A stretch of DNA of 64,000 nt from Azolla caroliniana. Its lineage: Eukaryota > Polypodiophyta. Where the stretch lies: contig JBHGNT010000013.1 in assembly GCA_043228905.1 (NCBI GenBank), positions 4,650,001 through 4,714,000 of the forward strand, given 5' to 3'. Under the pieces are notes generated by a model. It saw only the letters and a list, made by a program, of their open reading frames with translations. It searched no databases and was not told the DNA's origin. The translations under genes were made by a program, and so were the position numbers. Positions 62,872 through 64,000 of the stretch are shown here, one piece after another (the stretch's first letter is position 1; every line of letters starts with the position of its first letter).

Positions 62872-63170
62872 TCTATGACACATAACTGATGAGCTTTCAC
62901 ATTCCCCATGACCCATGAGCTTCAGTAGTTAATGAAGAGAGAGAGTGACTATATAAAGCACTCTCCTCCTACTTTGTAATAAGTTCGGTTAATCTCCTTT
63001 GTAATATACATTTTGTCTTGAGTATTCCATTCTTGTTCAAATCTATCTATCTTGTGTTTCTCTCTCTCATACACACACACTCACAACACATATCTCTAGT
63101 CTATTCCGTTGCACAGGAATCACCATCGATTCTTTACAAGGGTCAATCATGCTCCCTAAATTGGTGTGGT

Positions 63171-63570
63171 TGTCAGCTACAATCATCATGTTGAATCATG
63201 TCTTGTCTTAGCTCTACTTTCCGAAGAGACACAGTTACCTTGTTTAACAAATTATATTCACATTGCTCTAAAGTGTGGGCCTTTGACTGACAAATTAGGC
63301 CAGTGTGTCCACATAGTGCATTCAATGGCTAAATGGCTTGTATTAAGAAAGGTTATACATTGTATAGCTTGTAGAAATCAAAGCTCCTCACCTTTCGGCA
63401 AGGCTTTCTATAATGTTACCATTGACATTCTGATGTTGTTTTGACCTCGTTCCATATCTAGGACCCGATCAATTACCTGTTCCAGTGTGTCATCTTTGAA
63501 ATTTAAAACTGCCAGCATCATTCTTAGTGGCTCGCGTAGTGCTTGTTGGAGCGAAAGCAATGGAGGCGGA
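63171..63570 (-). pseudogene. Fragment of a Gypsy-I-like gag
   Basis: The minus strand reads QALREPLRMMLAVLNFKDDTLEQVIDRVLDMER at about 63570-63440, matching the gag motif REPLRTVCTVIDF..IDQVIDRVREMEK of Gypsy-I. A frame-broken continuation (LQAIQC, TSHLAIECTM, NLLNK) follows the two tandem knuckles. It is a diverged relic with no flanking LTR identified. Bases 63139-63170 hold nothing recognised. Confidence 0.75.
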
Positions 63571-64000
63571 CGAGCTGTTGTTTTACCTATAGAGAAATGT
63601 CGAACAGCACACATAGATAACAACACAGAAAAAGAGAAAAATACAAACACAACTTTTTGGAGGCACACCAAAACCCTCGTTTCTATTTACTTTTATACCT
63701 ATGCACTAATAGTAAGAAATTATGTTTTTGGCCTTTTCTCACTATCAATCTCCCACTAAAGGACAAACAAGGGATCAACAAAGCTGATGGGAAGATTGAA
63801 CAAGACCTACACATCCTACTTGATGAGTATGTTACACAATATACAAAAACAATGTGTAACCTCATGACCTAAGTAATTCCCATCAAGTGGCAGCAATGCT
63901 CTAGTGCTTCATGTGGTAGAGCTTTGGTTAATGCATTTGCGGCATTTTCTTGAGAGACAACTTTCTCAAGACTGATGTAGCCAGCAGTTATGCATTCTCG
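63571..64000 (-). mobile_element. 3' end of a further copia element (RNase H end, purine tract, LTR start)
   Basis: On the minus strand 64000-63872 reads ITAGYISLEKVVSQENAANALTKALPHE..., then MGIT and a stop, a typical copia RNase H C-terminus. TTTAGTGGGAGAT (about 63760-63748) is a purine tract, after which an LTR may start with TGATAGTGAG at 63747. The LTR's other end is unclear and may be cut near the gag fragment at 63570. The element runs out of the window to the right. Confidence 0.65.

Larger units (their letters stand above)
48885..63138 (+). mobile_element. Copia-F: 5'-truncated copia related to Copia-A, interrupted twice
   Basis: It begins abruptly inside gag (VQICLGGLAPRF), so the 5' LTR and gag start are missing. 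Gag, protease, integrase, RT and a shortened RNase H follow, then the polypurine tract and a 3' LTR. An LTR-like unit sits in the protease (49478-50401) and Gypsy-I sits in the 3' LTR (53038-62871). RT and RNase H are joined by a deletion near 52590. The frames have stops, so the element is defective. Confidence 0.9.
52916..63138 (+). repeat. Copia-F 3' LTR, split by Gypsy-I
   Basis: The polypurine tract TTGAGGGGGCG (52905-52915) is followed by TGTTGAGAATCAAGC. The first part of the LTR is 52916-53037 and the rest is 62877-63138, ending TTCTTTACA. Gypsy-I sits in the right arm of the family's 15-nt-arm palindrome, with the duplication TCTAT (53033-53037 and 62872-62876). The reconstituted LTR is about 384 bp. 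Confidence 0.92.

Overview
This window is nuclear DNA of a land plant: it contains a multi-exon, secreted plant-type purple acid phosphatase gene (minus strand, 13183-15835) in an otherwise almost continuous stack of Ty1/copia and Ty3/gypsy LTR retrotransposons. The copia elements have plant-type layouts with initiator-Met-tRNA primer sites (TGGTATCAGAGC). The species cannot be fixed from the sequence. No bacterial, organellar or CRISPR features are seen. Names such as Copia-A or Gypsy-I are local labels, not database families.

Layout. (1) 1-12723: Copia-A on the minus strand, cut by the window edge. It is interrupted by Copia-B (1528-7896, plus, 5-bp duplication AAAGA), which itself carries a reverse-oriented solo LTR (4262-5011, duplication GAAGT), and by a further LTR-like insert (9540-10808). 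(2) 12724-17020: the only single-copy-looking DNA, holding the phosphatase gene with its flanks. (3) 17021-28712: Copia-K, a decayed minus-strand copia split by the intact young Copia-C (20875-26360, plus, duplication GGTTC). Its gag region carries a threefold tandem duplication and an inverted reverse-transcriptase fragment. (4) 28713-44200: Gypsy-E, a decayed chromodomain gypsy element, split by Gypsy-D (30105-40942, duplication CAAGT), which is itself hit by a copia LTR (39320-40195). (5) 44217-47880: a truncated copia 3' end (Copia-G) joined to a GC-rich, gag-like unit with its own LTR (Gypsy-H). (6) 47881-48880: an array of tRNA-related repeats. (7) 48885-63138: Copia-F, 5'-truncated and plus, with an LTR-like insert (49478-50401) and with Gypsy-I (53038-62871, minus, duplication TCTAT) inside its 3' LTR. 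(8) 63139-64000: fragments of a gypsy gag and of a copia RNase H end.

The most notable elements are the two young ones. Copia-C has a single 1357-codon gag-pol frame and LTRs differing at 2 of 686 positions. Gypsy-I has LTRs differing at 1 of 410 positions, a 1771-codon gag-pol frame with three CCHC zinc knuckles, a separate gag N-terminal frame offset by one base in an A6 run, and a long extra ORF (990 codons) downstream of integrase. The same extra ORF lies in the older relative Gypsy-D, so it is an inherited part of the lineage. The extra ORF has an N-terminal globular-looking region, a basic patch, a long coiled coil and an acidic Gln-rich tail, and I do not recognise its function.

The other retroelement genes are pseudogenes. 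Many of their stops are C-to-T changes (CGA to TGA, CAG to TAG), as expected for long-methylated plant repeats. The phosphatase gene has all eight exons in frame and every expected metal ligand, so it is probably functional.
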